Under the pieces are notes generated by a model, which saw nothing but the letters and a program-made list of their open reading frames with translations, had not been told where the DNA came from and ran no database searches. A stretch of 35,185 nt of DNA from Ectocarpus siliculosus (Eukaryota > Sar > Phaeophyceae > Ectocarpales > Ectocarpaceae), in the NCBI GenBank assembly GCA_000310025.1, contig FN648618.1, positions 1-35,185 on the forward strand, read 5' to 3'. Within the stretch, counting starts at the first letter, position 1. The number at the start of each line of letters is the position of its first letter. Made by a program: the position numbers and the translations under genes. Below are positions 9,745 through 21,019 of the stretch, piece after piece.

Positions 9745-11120
9745 TGGAAGTCTGTGTCAATGGTGTCGGGATTGCGATTGCGTTTATCGTGTGTGTGTGT
9801 GTTGTTGGCGGGTACAGACAGACACTGTTGTCGCGTTGTATCGCCTCCTGTTGTTTCGTCACTCATGACGATCTTCTTCCTGTCTCATAGTTCGAACGAT
9901 TACGCATTTGCTCATGCGGGTAGTCGCTGCTGGTGTCTCGGAGGTGTCGTTGGCATAGCCCGTCGGTCAAGATTGTCGTTCGGGTCGATGTTCGTCGTTC
10001 GGGTCGATGTTCCCTTTTGATTTCGTCTAGGCTTAGTATACGTGGGAAAACAATCTCGGGTACATGATTCTTGGAAGAAATGTTGGCTGTAGTAGTGCTC
10101 CCAGCATGCCGTGCTTCGTCATTTGTTGTGGGTGGCCTCTTGGAATTGGGACCCAGTCCGCGTAGAGCTTTTTTTTTTTGTGGGGGGTATCAAGTGATTC
10201 TTTACGTCGCCTTCTAAAACGACGGTGGTCCAACTTGAATGCGTTGCGCGAATTGTCCACCGTCAGGTACGGGTGTGGATGCTTAGATGAGAGGGTTTTT
10301 AAAACCGTGAAGGGTTGTTGTTGATGGTGATGTAATTTCTCGTCTTCTCTAGTCGCACAGAATCCCCCGCCCGGTGTGGGTCTTCACTTTTTGTGAGAGT
10401 CAATATGTCCCGCGCCGTAGTCCGGGCTGCAGCTCTGTGGGGGTGCGTGCCCGGACTCGAGGATTCTTGGCGATGCTTGATGACGAGGACAAATGTGACA
10501 GATGAACAACCCCAAATACGAAACAAATAGAGAAAATGAATGCTCATATAGCTAAATGCTCAGTGAAGCCTCGGCTTAACCCTGCGCAGAGGTTACCATT
10601 GCCAGGGCCCCCCTTGGAGGCCTTGTCGGTTTTGTCCGAGGGTTGTGCCATGCGACGAGGGTAACAGGGTGTGCCCTTATTGATGTTTTTGACAAGGTGG
10701 GACCATAAAATCGGTCTACCATTCTATGTCACCACCCTGCCAAGGTCGAAGTAACCCACCCTGCACATGGAGCAAATTCGGTTCGGGTGGGGTGCAGACA
10801 GAAGCTCCTCAGGAGATCTCAATGGGTCGTGTGTCTTCATGGATCTCGGTCATGCGTCTACCTGGTGGATGTAGAGCACTTCAATCGCAGGCAGCACCTT
10901 TTCGGATACAATCAAGGGTGTCCGCGGCATTGCGGCGCCTGTATATGGCTTGGTTGTTCGTGCCTGGTTTTACGGTAGTGTTGCAAACACCATGTTATCC
11001 GGAGTGTCGCGTAGTTTTGTGTAGTTATATTACATTCCAATTGTATGCTCGCGTCGTGTTGCAACTCTGGAAATTCATTGCCTCCTGCGCGCTCTGGCGT
11101 AGCGCACAATATTTGGCGGA
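9745..11120. other. Interval with no supported gene
   Basis: Frames of 60-140 codons occur on both strands. The longest is 10726-11154 (+), which starts at an ATG. None has recognisable domains, splice signals with matching phases, or clearly coding composition. I see only scattered poly-T and poly-C runs. Confidence 0.3.
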
Positions 11121-11127
11121 CGGACTT

Positions 11128-11172
11128 TGTAGGGTGGTCAATAGTAGGTTGTAGGGTGGTCAATAGTAGGCA
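11128..11172. repeat. Two tandem copies of a 21-base unit, plus a small hairpin
   Basis: Taggtt-like sequence joins two copies of gtagggtggtcaatagtagg (starting at about 11129 and 11150). The stretch gtaggttgt, with acaacctac shortly after, can form a hairpin. Confidence 0.7.
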
Positions 11173-11393
11173 CAACCTACAGTAGGATAGTGCGTCCGAA
11201 CTCATGACAAACACAACTACACGTAAGATTTATTTCAATAGCTCTAGTTCAACTGCAACAGCAGTAGTGGTTGGTTTTTGTGGCTGAGGCTTGGCGTAGA
11301 GGAAAAGAAGCACAGAGAGAATCATTGTCCTACACGGATACACAATCTGATCATCTGACGGTTATAGACGATCGGCAACGCCATCACAAAACC

Positions 11394-11482
11394 CCATCAG
11401 AACCAATCACTCATGATATGCTCATGAGTGCTTATCATGTCAGACCCCCATCAGAGCCAATCACTCATGAGTGCCTATGATA
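11394..11482. repeat. Two tandem copies of a 54-base unit
   Basis: The phrase catcag(a/g)(a/g)ccaatcactcatga starts at 11395 and 11449. Both copies carry the palindrome-forming cactcatg/catgagtg motif followed by (t/c)(c/t)tat(c/g)at. Confidence 0.7.
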
Positions 11483-11484
11483 TA

Positions 11485-11847
11485 GTCACCACACGAATAC
11501 CCAATACCGTTGAACCCGCTCTTGAAGAGCTGGCTCGAGTTAAGACACGAAGCAAAAACCAAAACCTGTTCGAAGTCAATCATCGCAGATGATGGGAAAC
11601 AGTGGAGGGACATAAAATGAGGGAGAATCCAGCGCTCTACGTGCCGCAGGCAGGCCTCGGCCCTGACCCCCGCTCTACAACATATCTCTCTCAGCTCACA
11701 AGGAAGCATCGCAGAGGTACTCTGACTACCGCCCTTGCAGCACGTGGGGGCGCGGAATGCCTTGAGGTAAAAAAATACACGCACAAGAGACAACCCATTC
11801 GAGATATACCCACAGTCGAACGGGATGTGGTGGAGTATTTTCAGTGA
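11485..11847 (+). pseudogene. Decayed coding remnant of unknown origin
   Basis: One frame reads NTVEPALEELARVKTRSKNQ and on to VNHRR, then a TGA at about 11589-11591. The same frame continues for about 80 codons to PTVERDVVEYFQ and TGA 11845-11847. Both parts have coding-like composition (charged, few Cys) and are separated only by that one stop. No domain is recognisable. A relic of a mobile-element protein is possible, as is a read-through coincidence. Confidence 0.3.
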
Positions 11848-12871
11848 GGAGGAAAACCGGCTGGGTACTTTACTTATTTCGAGTCTTTGTGAGTCTTAAC
11901 ACTGATGATTCATATCAGTGATGCCAGCTTAGGGTACATGTAAGTACAAAAAACATATGTAGAGGTAAAGCTTAGGGGAGCTCGACTTCGCCCAGGTCGA
12001 GGTTCACTCCAGCCCATTACGGCAGTCAACCCTACGATTACCATGTCATTTCTAACGACCGGATCGTTCGCAACTTATTACGTTCATCAGGTATTCACAC
12101 TTTCAGACTCATCAGAAGCCCTCTTCGCTGTGAGAGGTAAACGGTACATCAGTGTACGATGACAATTTTTCTTCCCTTGAAATTTCACGCTCGTGAATTT
12201 TGCTCGGATGCCAAACCCGTGGCCGGGGGTTTAGCCAGGCTCAACGACGACGTCTCTGAACGTGCTAGGTTCTCTTCTTCTGTGCGCCATTAGTTGTACC
12301 CCGCAAAAGAAACGTGGATTAAAGACCGTGGTGAGGAATCGGGAAACGTCGAATTACGACACAACACAAGCTACAATCCGAGAGCGAAATTCCCCGCTGC
12401 TTGCTCGCGCCCGCGACTGCCGGTTCGTTCCACATCCAGAGTAGGGTTAACCACGAAAAATTCTCCTGTTAAATACCGAGTGCGCATTTGCGGACGTCTA
12501 CGCGGCCGGATTGAGTCTCCTTCTGAGAAATAGGCGAAGTCTTCATGCACCAATCTGGGCACACCTCTCCGTTCCACGCCTCGCCTGTCTCTCCACTGCT
12601 GGGCAGGGACCGGACGACTTCGCAAACAGCGTCAGGGATCGGTTTAACGTGGAACGGGAGAAGATTTTTTGGGCAGTCGTGGCAAAGCTGTTGCATCATC
12701 ATCGAACGGACGGGAAGCGCAACGAAAGGTAGGAACCGCGGCCGGGAAAATCACGTCAGTGGAAGGGTTACAAGACAAACATCGCGCCGTGAGGCGAGAC
12801 CGGGTAGAAGTGTAACGTGCAGAGAGGAAAGAGGGCAAGGGTGGGCCGAGACGAGGGTTGAGTGAAGTGCG
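11848..12871. other. Interval with no supported gene
   Basis: I see no exon with good splice signals. Short overlapping frames lie on both strands at 12260-12870. The last few hundred bases are presumably the upstream region of the ORF at 12872. Confidence 0.3.
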
Positions 12872-13384
12872 ATGAGTGTCGTGGGTATCAACGTGTTCGT
12901 TGCTTCTGCATTTCTGTGTGCGCTGTTGGTAACATCAACAATAATTTACTTGTACCATGCAGGGCTCTCCTTCGCCCTTCGGGAGATGAGTGCCCTGCCT
13001 CGCGGGGGTGACGTAGGAGAACGTACCAAACAACAGAAACAAAACCAAGGTGTTAACGTTCATACACTTCACACGAACCTGGAACGACCTCCCAACCTTG
13101 GGAAACTGTTGCACACTTTCCTCCACAGTCGCGGCAATTTTAGCGTAGAGTGCCGCCTTCGTCCCCACGGCCCGGCCAAGCATGATCTGCAGATACATGT
13201 TGCACCGCGGACCGAGGAGTGCAGGGTGCCTTCGTGTGACATATTGGCCAATACTGTGCCTGGCTTGTCACCGGGTATTGGGTACTACAGTAGCAAATCG
13301 TCCTTCACGTCCAAACGGCTGTGCCGTTGGAAACTTAAAGCGGTGCCGTTAAACTTAGATCGGCAGCAGCAAGTACTTTTCTAG
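12872..13384 (+). CDS. Hypothetical small membrane protein
   Basis: An intact 170-codon frame starts at ATG 12872 (context gcgATGA) and ends at TAG 13382-13384. Residues 3-29 form one hydrophobic segment (VVGINVFVASAFLCALLV continuing TSTIIYLYH), which would be a signal anchor. The rest is hydrophilic and basic, with several Cys in the second half. I do not recognise the family. The final codon overlaps the stop codon of the convergent filamin/NXPE-like gene on the other strand. The reverse frame in this stretch is also open for 87 codons, so coding status rests on length, the ATG and the clean membrane segment only. An intronless gene or a first exon are both possible. Confidence 0.4.
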   Translation: MSVVGINVFVASAFLCALLVTSTIIYLYHAGLSFALREMSALPRGGDVGERTKQQKQNQGVNVHTLHTNLERPPNLGKLLHTFLHSRGNFSVECRLRPHGPAKHDLQIHVAPRTEECRVPSCDILANTVPGLSPGIGYYSSKSSFTSKRLCRWKLKAVPLNLDRQQQVLF

Positions 13385-16300
13385 GTTACGGCTAGTGCTC
13401 TCCGCTCACGTACATTGGCCATCATCTCTGTGATCGTAGAATGCACCATAATCGTGCCGTTGTGCGCCTCGGGGACTGAAGGAGATGGGGAAATGTAATG
13501 GAAATGAATACTTGCGCCGTATTTTCGAATTCCTTCCCGCGATTTCTCATTCTCGAAGAGCTTGGCTTGTTGCATCTGACAAAAGACATTGAGGTCAAAT
13601 TCAGTGTTGGTCAGTAGGGGAGAACAAAAGTTGGAGGAAATTGGAGGTAAGAGGGATCGGAAAAAATATTTTTACGTTTGGATCTCTTCCAAAGAGCGGA
13701 ACGACCTCGGAAATGAATCAATGCAACAAAGGACACGCGTATCGAACCCGTAGAATACTTACAGGGAAGGGGCTCATGAAAAATACACGAGGGTCCCGCG
13801 TTTGATAGCTGTCCATGACCTTGAGGTACTCCTCGTTGGTCTTCCTATTCAGGAATCCAATGCCAACGTCCTCCAAGGCCGTCCTGGTTGGGTTTTCTTC
13901 AGACCATTTTACGTTCTGAGGAATTTTCGTCACGACGACAATTGTTAAATCAAGAGACGGAGAGTAAAGTCACCTGCGAGACTGTAATAATCCTTACACC
14001 CTTAGTAGTTCAACAAAAAATATCCATCCCCGGCCAACAGAAGCACCCAGCCCCATACACTCGAGAACGGTGGACAGTCATACGCAGAAACCCGTCCCGA
14101 CCATGATCCCCTGAGGCGCCTTGGGCAAATCCCACCGGGTCGCTGATTGTACTCACGAATCCAGCCATATGATCCACGAGCAAGAGGTTTCCTTTCCAGG
14201 TAGGCGGAAATGCATCCATCAGTACCTATGAATGACATAAAATGTTTCATTCGGGATATCGCAGCGGGAAGGAAATTTCTTTGACGCGATTCCAAGGTTA
14301 GATTCGCGGAAAAAAAGTGGTCGGTCAGCTGTCCGTGTGGAACCAAGCAGCGTTCGAAACCGCATCGCCCAGGCTAACCACGAACGCGCCTTTGTTGGTG
14401 GATCGGATCCAACGCATGTCCCAGCACGCATAAAAATGCCGGTTGCGGTTCTTCAATCTTCTTAGCCCGCCCTTCGCACACACGCAAAAATCTTACATTC
14501 TTTTGGTGTGTGTTGGCGTCAAAAGTCGATCTCCATCGATGCTGGAACAGACCGGGTGTTCTATCGGATAAACTACTGGGGTTTTGATGTTTCTGCCGGT
14601 GTTCGAAATGCACCGTATGTGCTATACGTCACCTCGATTGCCGGTTGTCCATGTTGCAGTCGCATGTTGAAGAAGGCTGGAGACAAGATCGTCGACGGCC
14701 ACTGGGCACCGTCTTGGAAAATGGAAGACGTTAGGAACTCCTTGGCAGAGTAGAACAAGCCTAACGAGCTCCCGCTGACGAGCTTTTCATTGTTGCATGT
14801 TACCAAATCTAGGCAAAAACAAATCGTTGGCCAGGTGGGCGCTCGTGGTAAGTTTAGGTCGTGACTTCCAGAAAGGACACAAACTGCAAAATCAGTTGGT
14901 TGGACCTTGACGTGTGTGGCACCACTGAGAGATTGGAGAAACGGCATGTGGTGTCGGCGGCCACTCTCCACCAGCGCTCTACTCATTCACCGGTAGTGTG
15001 CCAAGTCGATTGTCCAAGCCTGTTTTAATGTTGAACAACGGTTCTTGGCACGAAAGGGGGCAAAGTCGTCAGAGCTACTGATGAACCAAATGGCGAACGC
15101 GAGACTACGGCCTCCGCATTCCGATGTTGAAGATATTCTGCAGTATTTCAGACAAGCAGGATATCATGTATCCGGCTCGTACCAAATTGCCACCACCATC
15201 TGTAGTAAGAGAACCCTGTGACGCCACATCGTATATTTTCCAAGCGGTTTTTCACTTCCAAATGTACCCTCGGGCCCTCGTCGGGTCCAAGCAGGCGAGG
15301 GCGAGATGCAACCCGAGACGAGATGCAACCCAGAGGGGACACTATCATGGATTGGCGACAAGTGTCAAGAAAATGAGCTCTGGCAGGATTCGAATCGCCC
15401 AGTCCGGGGGTATTTCTCCCATCCCACTGAACGAAACCTACCGGTTTCAGATGGCACGGTGTTCAACCGCATGTCCTGCATAAGGTGAACCAAGGAAGCA
15501 AACGTTACGAATGGGTGCGGTTTCGGGCTTAATGTTAGACGAGTTGAGGTAGCGAAACTGAAGGAAATGCTAAACGAAGCGTTCACATAATCATGATCCA
15601 ACGCTCCAAATTGATTTGCTACTGTTCAATGTCTACTGCATGACCGACGCTGCTGCTAAAACGGCTGTTTTTGTAAGTTCGGGCGGGCGGCGTTGGGGGA
15701 GCCATGTGACTCTACCCATACAAACCCGTGCATTCGGGGTGTGAAAGGTACAAAGCAGAAAACTAATTGTTCAACCATCTGGATTCTCTTCCTACTAGCC
15801 CATTGTCTCGTCGCATAATCCTCGGGCGACAGGAATTGCAACACATACAAACGATATGAAATTCTGGCTAAGGAGGACCAACGCACTCTTACTGGGATCT
15901 ACAGCGCGGGGCCGTAGTGGAGAAGTGTTTACTCGAACAGCCTCACAATTCCAACTTAATAAAGAAAATAGGGTACGTACAGTAAAGAACACACTATGCT
16001 CGACACGATCTTGAGGATTCTCACCTCCAGGGTCGTACTGTACTGAAAGTTAACATACCTGGTACGTGAAGCGGAGATTTCCAACATGCACGTCGGCGTA
16101 GCCCCAGCATTTTTTTATTATGCTGTCTCCAAAGTCGTCCTTTTGGCCTTGGGCCAAAGCCATGTCAACTAGGTTCTGGAAAACACCCCGTTGGATCGAT
16201 CCACCCAAGATCAGAAGCCACGTTGGCTCGTTGAGACTGGCCAGGAGCATGAGGTCTTTGTACGAGAATGTGTCAAACACGCAGGATCTAGGTTGAAAAA

Positions 16301-17460
16301 CCCACCCATTTCTCATGACCCCGTGCGCGGCACTAGCCACGTTCGAGGACAACCACGTCCCGGGCCTCCAGTAGGTATCCCTAATGTCACTCTTGGGGTC
16401 GTCTTGAGACCCACAAACCGGTAGAGAGTTGACGTCCATTGCTGCAGCATCACCTTCAACGGTGAGGGAGAATGGACTGCCGAGTATCGGATAGCCTTCG
16501 CCTTGTTCGGACGGGTTGACCTCCTCGATATAGATGAAATAATCTCCAGGGAAATTGCTCGTGTACGTGGCGGTCAAGATACCATTGGCACTGCCGTCGC
16601 TGAATACCTCCGCCGTAAAGATCTGCAATGTCATGCGACGGAAATGAACGACCCTGAGAGGAGAATCGTTGCGAGGAGAACCTTATGGAAGTTTGATCAA
16701 TGGTTTATGTTCGGGTGCTTGGACGTTGTGACCTGCCCACGTTTCCTGTGTTCTCCAATGACTCAGGGTGTCTGGGATCCCCTCGTCGGGGATTAAGTCA
16801 AGCGCAAAACTATCGAACGTACGAAGACGATAGCGTTCGGCAGCCAACGCGACAACCAGATTTGAGCCCAAGATTGACAACCGCTGAAGTTTCGAAGGTA
16901 CCTGGATGAGGGGGCATCTACGACAAAGTTTATTGACGTGAACGTCGGCCAAATGCAAAGTAAAGTGGTGAAATTGGCGTCTTCAAAACCAAAGAAAAGC
17001 TGTGAATATCTGCGGTTGACCACAGCGTTCTCTTCCGCCTGCCGATTGTGTCGATTTAGAGAGAACTATCATCGTTTCTCGCACCTGATCCTTACTGGAG
17101 ATCCACACGTATACGAACCTATGGCTGCTGTTTGGTTTCCAATCAGGCAATAGGCTGCCACCGGTCCTGTTGTTGTGCCCTACCAACTGGATAGCGAAAG
17201 ACGCCGGGATTCCCGCAGTCGCCTTGTGCAGCCCACTACCCGAGGCTGTATGCGGGGCGGTTGCCTTTGTTGTGTAGCGGTGTACCTTGGCAACAAGAAA
17301 AGTGGAGGTCATGCGACAGTTTCGGTTAGGTGTGCATCTGTCTCGAGTTTCCTAACCCAAACTCCTGTAGAGAGGCCGAACTCTCCTCATGCATTCCCAT
17401 ATGTTCTATGCAATAGACTCTCAGAAAGGATAGTGGCAGAATAATAGCGAAGAATATCAT
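13381..17460 (-). CDS. Filamin-repeat / NXPE-like (PC-esterase, SGNH-fold) secreted protein, about 12 exons
   Basis: Exons read by eye: 17460-17357 (ATG and signal peptide MIFFAIILPLSFLRVYC), 17235-17085, 16622-16059, 15557-15458, a doubtful stretch at 15199-15109 or 15137-14991, 14883-14804, 14740-14633, 14491-14361, 14225-14157, 13915-13763 and 13575-13381 (stop). Exons 2 and 3 join in phase to form one filamin-type Ig repeat: GLHKATAGIPASFAIQLVG at the start, then ILTATYTSNFPGDYFIYIEEV (split here as ILTATYTSNFP and GDYFIYIEEV) and ILGSPFSLTVEG at the end. An NXPE/PC-esterase-like region follows, with LLILGGSIQRG, NVCFLGSPYAG, HFYACWDMRWIR and a C-terminal HFHYISPSPS then MVHSTITEMM. The product probably enters the secretory pathway and may modify carbohydrate; that is inference from related families. 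The first three and last three exons are strong. Borders between 15.46 and 14.3 kb are uncertain, several implied introns are very short (31-63 bases), and a frame break is possible near 15.1 kb. Confidence 0.8.
16623..17084 (-). other. Intron inside the filamin repeat
   Basis: Donor CAG/gtgcga and acceptor cattgcag are both phase 0. Joining the flanking exons restores the filamin pattern (VYVWISSKDQ followed by IFTAEVFSDG). Frames inside it (for example 16683-16958, -) look partly coding but break the domain if retained. Confidence 0.6.
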
Positions 17461-18660
17461 AATGCTTGACTTTTTTACATCGATTGCTATACTGTTTGTT
17501 CGACACGTCAAGCCGAATTCGACTTCTACCTTACCTTGCGGTTGCCCTCACCTCCGAGAACGAAAAAGTGATCGAACTCAAACGAGCCCAACATTTACCA
17601 TGCACGTATGTCCTCAGTTAACAAGCACAATCGACTCTCGACAACAACGTTGAGCAGCTTACAATGTAAACGTAGATTGATTGCATGGGTTGGGACAGTC
17701 ACCTCCGCGATGTGCTAGTACCTCAGACACACACGCGTGCTCAACCTGTCAATCTAAAACACGAACGCGCAACTGTGTCTGGTATGCAGACCGCAATGTT
17801 TTTGGTGTGCAAACCCCTTAGTTAAGATTGAGTCGACCAGACCCCACTCACACGTCCCTATAGCCACACTCACCACCTTCGAACAGCAGCACCAACCTTC
17901 GCGGTAATCGCGCAGAGCTACTACATCAATAACGTATTATACAGTCGACCCCGCTTTAAAGAAACGCTTTTCTGAGAACCAGGGAGCCGACACAATGCAC
18001 TTCGGGGAATGTACCAAAAGTAGCAGACTATCCAAACGCACACAAGCGAGTAGTCTGCTGCTGCAGCTAAGTAGGAGTTGATATGAATAGATTCCTCTCG
18101 TCCGCCGGCGGTCCATCTGATGCCTCCGAAACACATGCGCAGACGTAACGACAAGCCGCGGGACTAGAGTAGCTCGTTATCTTCAACCGATGTTTGTCCT
18201 GCTGCTGTACGGTGGATAGCCACGCAAATTTGGGCATGCAGCAGTGCGTTGATGATTTTGGCAGACCATGGCTATCCGAATTTTACGCAGCCACTCAGTG
18301 CGTCCATTGGGACCTGACCATCGGGCACTTTTGCCCAACGATGACGACGGCAGGCATGCAGGAAGAGTTTTCTTTCTTGCCGATGGTTATGCAAGGTACG
18401 GTGAATCCCTTTCGTATGTGAAGTCCCCTTGGTCAACCCATGGCGAAAGCTGCGGTGGGATATGATCCTGGAGGTCGGGGGTTGGCGTGCGACGTCAGTA
18501 GCGACGTTCTCTCGGGGCGAATTGTTCTGCCGTAATCGCTACGCCGACCTTAGCGCCTTACCGGCGTTCCAACAAATTCGCCTCACATGCGGATACATTG
18601 ACACCAGAACCAAACAGTGAATAAACGGATGAGGGTGAGATCATCTCGCGCCGGACGAGG
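17461..18660. other. Upstream region of the filamin/NXPE-like gene, no supported gene
   Basis: About 1.2 kb contains only short frames on either strand, without splice support. The gene's promoter is expected just right of 17460. I see no clear TATA element or other site that I can defend. Confidence 0.3.
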
Positions 18661-18668
18661 GGTCGTGT

Positions 18669-19103
18669 ATGAAGGAAACAGAGGCAACATGGGATGGGCG
18701 GGATCACAGCAGTCTGGCCAGATTCATCAACAACGATCTCGAAGGGTTCGCCTTGAAATGGTTCGACGCGGCCATCCGCTGCAACGCCACCCTTGAGAAA
18801 GACCTCGGGCTTCGTCGGCATGGGAGGACTTGGGACGGCGGATTCCTACCGTCCCACCATATGGGCCGGGTACCCATGTCAAAACGATTCCAGGGTCGAA
18901 ACGAGCGGAATTCTGCTACGCTTTCAAATCCCCGTCCGGATGCCACAACGGGTATTGCACATGCGTCCACGAGAAGAGACCAGCCCGTCCCAACGGAGGA
19001 TCGTTCGAACCGTTGGCGACCACGAAACAATGTAGGTGGCCTCGGGAGATCGAGTACTAGCGGGGGCGAAGGCGGAAGTGGGAGCCACGCAACTGGGAAA
19101 TAG
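18669..19103 (+). pseudogene. Broken gag-like fragment with a CCCH zinc finger
   Basis: The frame from ATG 18669 reads FINNDLEGFALKWFDAAIR, and then a second frame (about 18840-19060) takes over with KRAEFCYAFKSPSGC and HNGYCTCVHEKR. The spacing C-x8-C-x4-C-x3-H resembles the CCCH fingers found in some RNA-binding proteins and in gag proteins of some algal and oomycete retrotransposons. Moving between the two parts needs a frame change near 18840, so I infer a decayed element. No protease, integrase or reverse transcriptase is visible nearby, and no flanking long terminal repeats were found. A host CCCH-protein exon is the alternative. Confidence 0.35.
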
Positions 19104-20790
19104 GAATGCGGGCATCCCGACGGGAAGGTTCGGACAGAGACGAAGTCATCGGACCGCAGTCGGGCGTGAGAAAAAGCGGCGGTGCAGTTTTTATTGTGGT
19201 GGATTTGTTGTCATGTCATGTGGCGCTTGCCTGACTCCGTACCGTTGGCGCGTAGAGGTGTTCGACCACGGAAGTCTTCCGCTGCCATAACTGCGACTAG
19301 GGATATCATAGCGAACCGAAGTTGGATTCTTTGGCGGGTTGGAGGAGGGTCGGTTTCAGCATCAGGCTGAGACTTTTCGGTACGTCAATTTCAGAGAGAA
19401 ACAGTGGAGGTCGGAGGCGTACAAGCCGCACAACATAAAAACGTGAAAAGACTCGTGATGAATGTTGCGGAATTCACGGACGGCAGCAAAATAGCAACAA
19501 GTGAGCCGGGGAAAGGGACCGTAGGAAGAAATGAGTCGCCTTCCACCGTAGTCGTCCGGAAAACCACCTCGATGGGGTTCTTGAGGAATGGTGAGTATCA
19601 TTTTGGGACTTGGTCAGTTTCGGGGCTCCAAAGTGTGCAGTCGCAGGTTCCCGGCTGGTATTGTTTGCGGGGAGAGATACGGCCTGGTAGGAGTGAACGC
19701 CATGCCTCGTAGTGTCTCACTCCCTAACGTGTGGCCTAGAAGCCGGAACACACTGAAGCAATTCGAAAGAAAAGGCATACAAACAGCGTCAGATTTCGTA
19801 AGCAATAGAGCGCATAAGTATTTTTGGGACCCTCCGGATCGGACTTCCTGCGGAGTGTGCGACGGTGGCCGAAGCCAGTCACACGCTCAACATCAGGGCA
19901 TCGTTCGAGCGACTTCCATGGCGCTTCGGATCCGACTACTGCTGGACAGCCACGGTCCACGCCACCGCGTGCTCACTAGCACGGCACCGTTCGAGCGACC
20001 AGTATATGTATATACTTGTTTTTCTTCGGAGTTGTCTATGAAATCAATGAAATAGGTGGCCGTGTTTTATGTTTTTCACGAGCGTTCCATGATGTTTCGT
20101 GTTCGAGCGCGTGAGTGCATGTACATTTCGTTCTTCGAAGTACTTCGTGAAGGGTTTCCGTGCGGTTGGATGTGGTTTCATATGCCTGGCGCATTCCGCG
20201 AGGTACACGTAGACGTGGGCGCATGGTTTGTCAGGGATCCGTCGTCGGTTGGTTTTTCGGCATGAAGAAGCAACGGCAAACCGGTAGTTTACCAGGCAAC
20301 CATTGCACCCGATGTGGTTCGGAAACAACACGATATCGCAGTACAATGTACGCCATTTGTACAAAGTGGGACGTTGGCGAAATATTCGCCGTAGCTTGTC
20401 GTGCCATTGCAATGTCCACCAGTACCAACGACTGCTCGTTTACTATTCGCAGCGGGCTAAGTGAAGCGTTACTTGCTGCTGTAGACAAGTGTTAGAGCAT
20501 GCACCCGCAGGTGTTTTTTCGGATTCAAATCCCGTTCTGAATGGAAATCTGCCATCATCAATCTCAAGACCTGAAAAAAGACATTGTGCGCTCGAGCTGG
20601 CCCAAATGTAGGTAGAATAACTAGGTGTACGATGGTTTGTACGGAAAACGACCGTTACAAAACTGCCCATCATTAATAACACACACGGCCCTTCTTCGGG
20701 CAAGCGCGTGTGGTCTTGCTTCACCTTCTGGATACCTTGTGTTCATATGTATCATTTTGACTTTTTGGGTGGTTGTGTTCTCTTTTTCAG
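19104..20790. other. Interval with no confident gene
   Basis: Overlapping frames of 60-155 codons lie on both strands (for example 19588-20055, + and 20044-20412, -). None carries a recognisable domain. The frame at 20160-20495 (+) has a C-x2-C pair (HCTRCGSE) and ends at a plain stop, and I cannot tell whether it is an exon. The motif caNcgttcgagcga occurs at about 19899 and 19988, and inverted at about 21139. Confidence 0.25.
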
Positions 20791-21019
20791 GTGGGACAGT
20801 GTTTTTCTCAACACATTGTCCTGCGTGGCACTCGGAAGAACCTTCGGCATGTTATCCGCAATGCGTGGATCTCGTGAGGTATTGATAGTGCGTGTACTGA
20901 CCGCCTTCGGCGCTGGCTCGTTTTTCAGGGGCTGGGGATCCGGACAAAATCGTCTTCAGATATACATCAAAACTGAACCGAGACACTTTGTTGGCGTGTT
21001 TTCGTGTTTTCTTCGCTGA
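20791..21019 (+). CDS. Two candidate exons joined by a 55-base intron
   Basis: The acceptor gttctctttttcag precedes 20791, and the exon runs to 20873 at the donor ATCTC/gtgagg. The next acceptor, ctcgtttttcag, has a branch-like tactgac about 30 bases upstream; the second exon starts at 20929. Phases agree (0 in, 2 across) and the frame stays open to TGA 21017-21019. Translation gives HIVLRGTRKNLRHVIRNAW, then GWGSGQNRLQIYIKTEP. I do not recognise it. The upstream exon is not identified, and the stop may not be the real end, since a donor-like GGC/gtgttt lies just before it. These exons could belong with those at 21925-22780. Confidence 0.4.

Noticed and set aside
10726-11154. 142-codon ATG frame
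   Set aside because: It ends inside a small tandem repeat, has no domain, and an open frame of 100 codons faces it on the other strand.
15148-15348. Frame with FSYYRWWWQF as an exon of the filamin/NXPE-like gene
   Set aside because: No donor in this frame matches the phase of the next exon, and the neighbouring frame after a strong acceptor at 15199 fits better.
15360-15400. GATTCGAATC, resembling the T-arm of a tRNA
   Set aside because: The flanking bases do not form the five-pair stem, and no D-arm, anticodon arm or acceptor stem is found at the right spacing.
16683-16958. Frame between filamin exons as an extra exon
   Set aside because: No donor restores phase 0, and direct joining of 17085 to 16622 already gives a normal filamin repeat.
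20515-20545. GGATTCAAATCCC, another T-arm-like sequence
   Set aside because: The stem is only partly paired and the rest of a tRNA cloverleaf is missing upstream.
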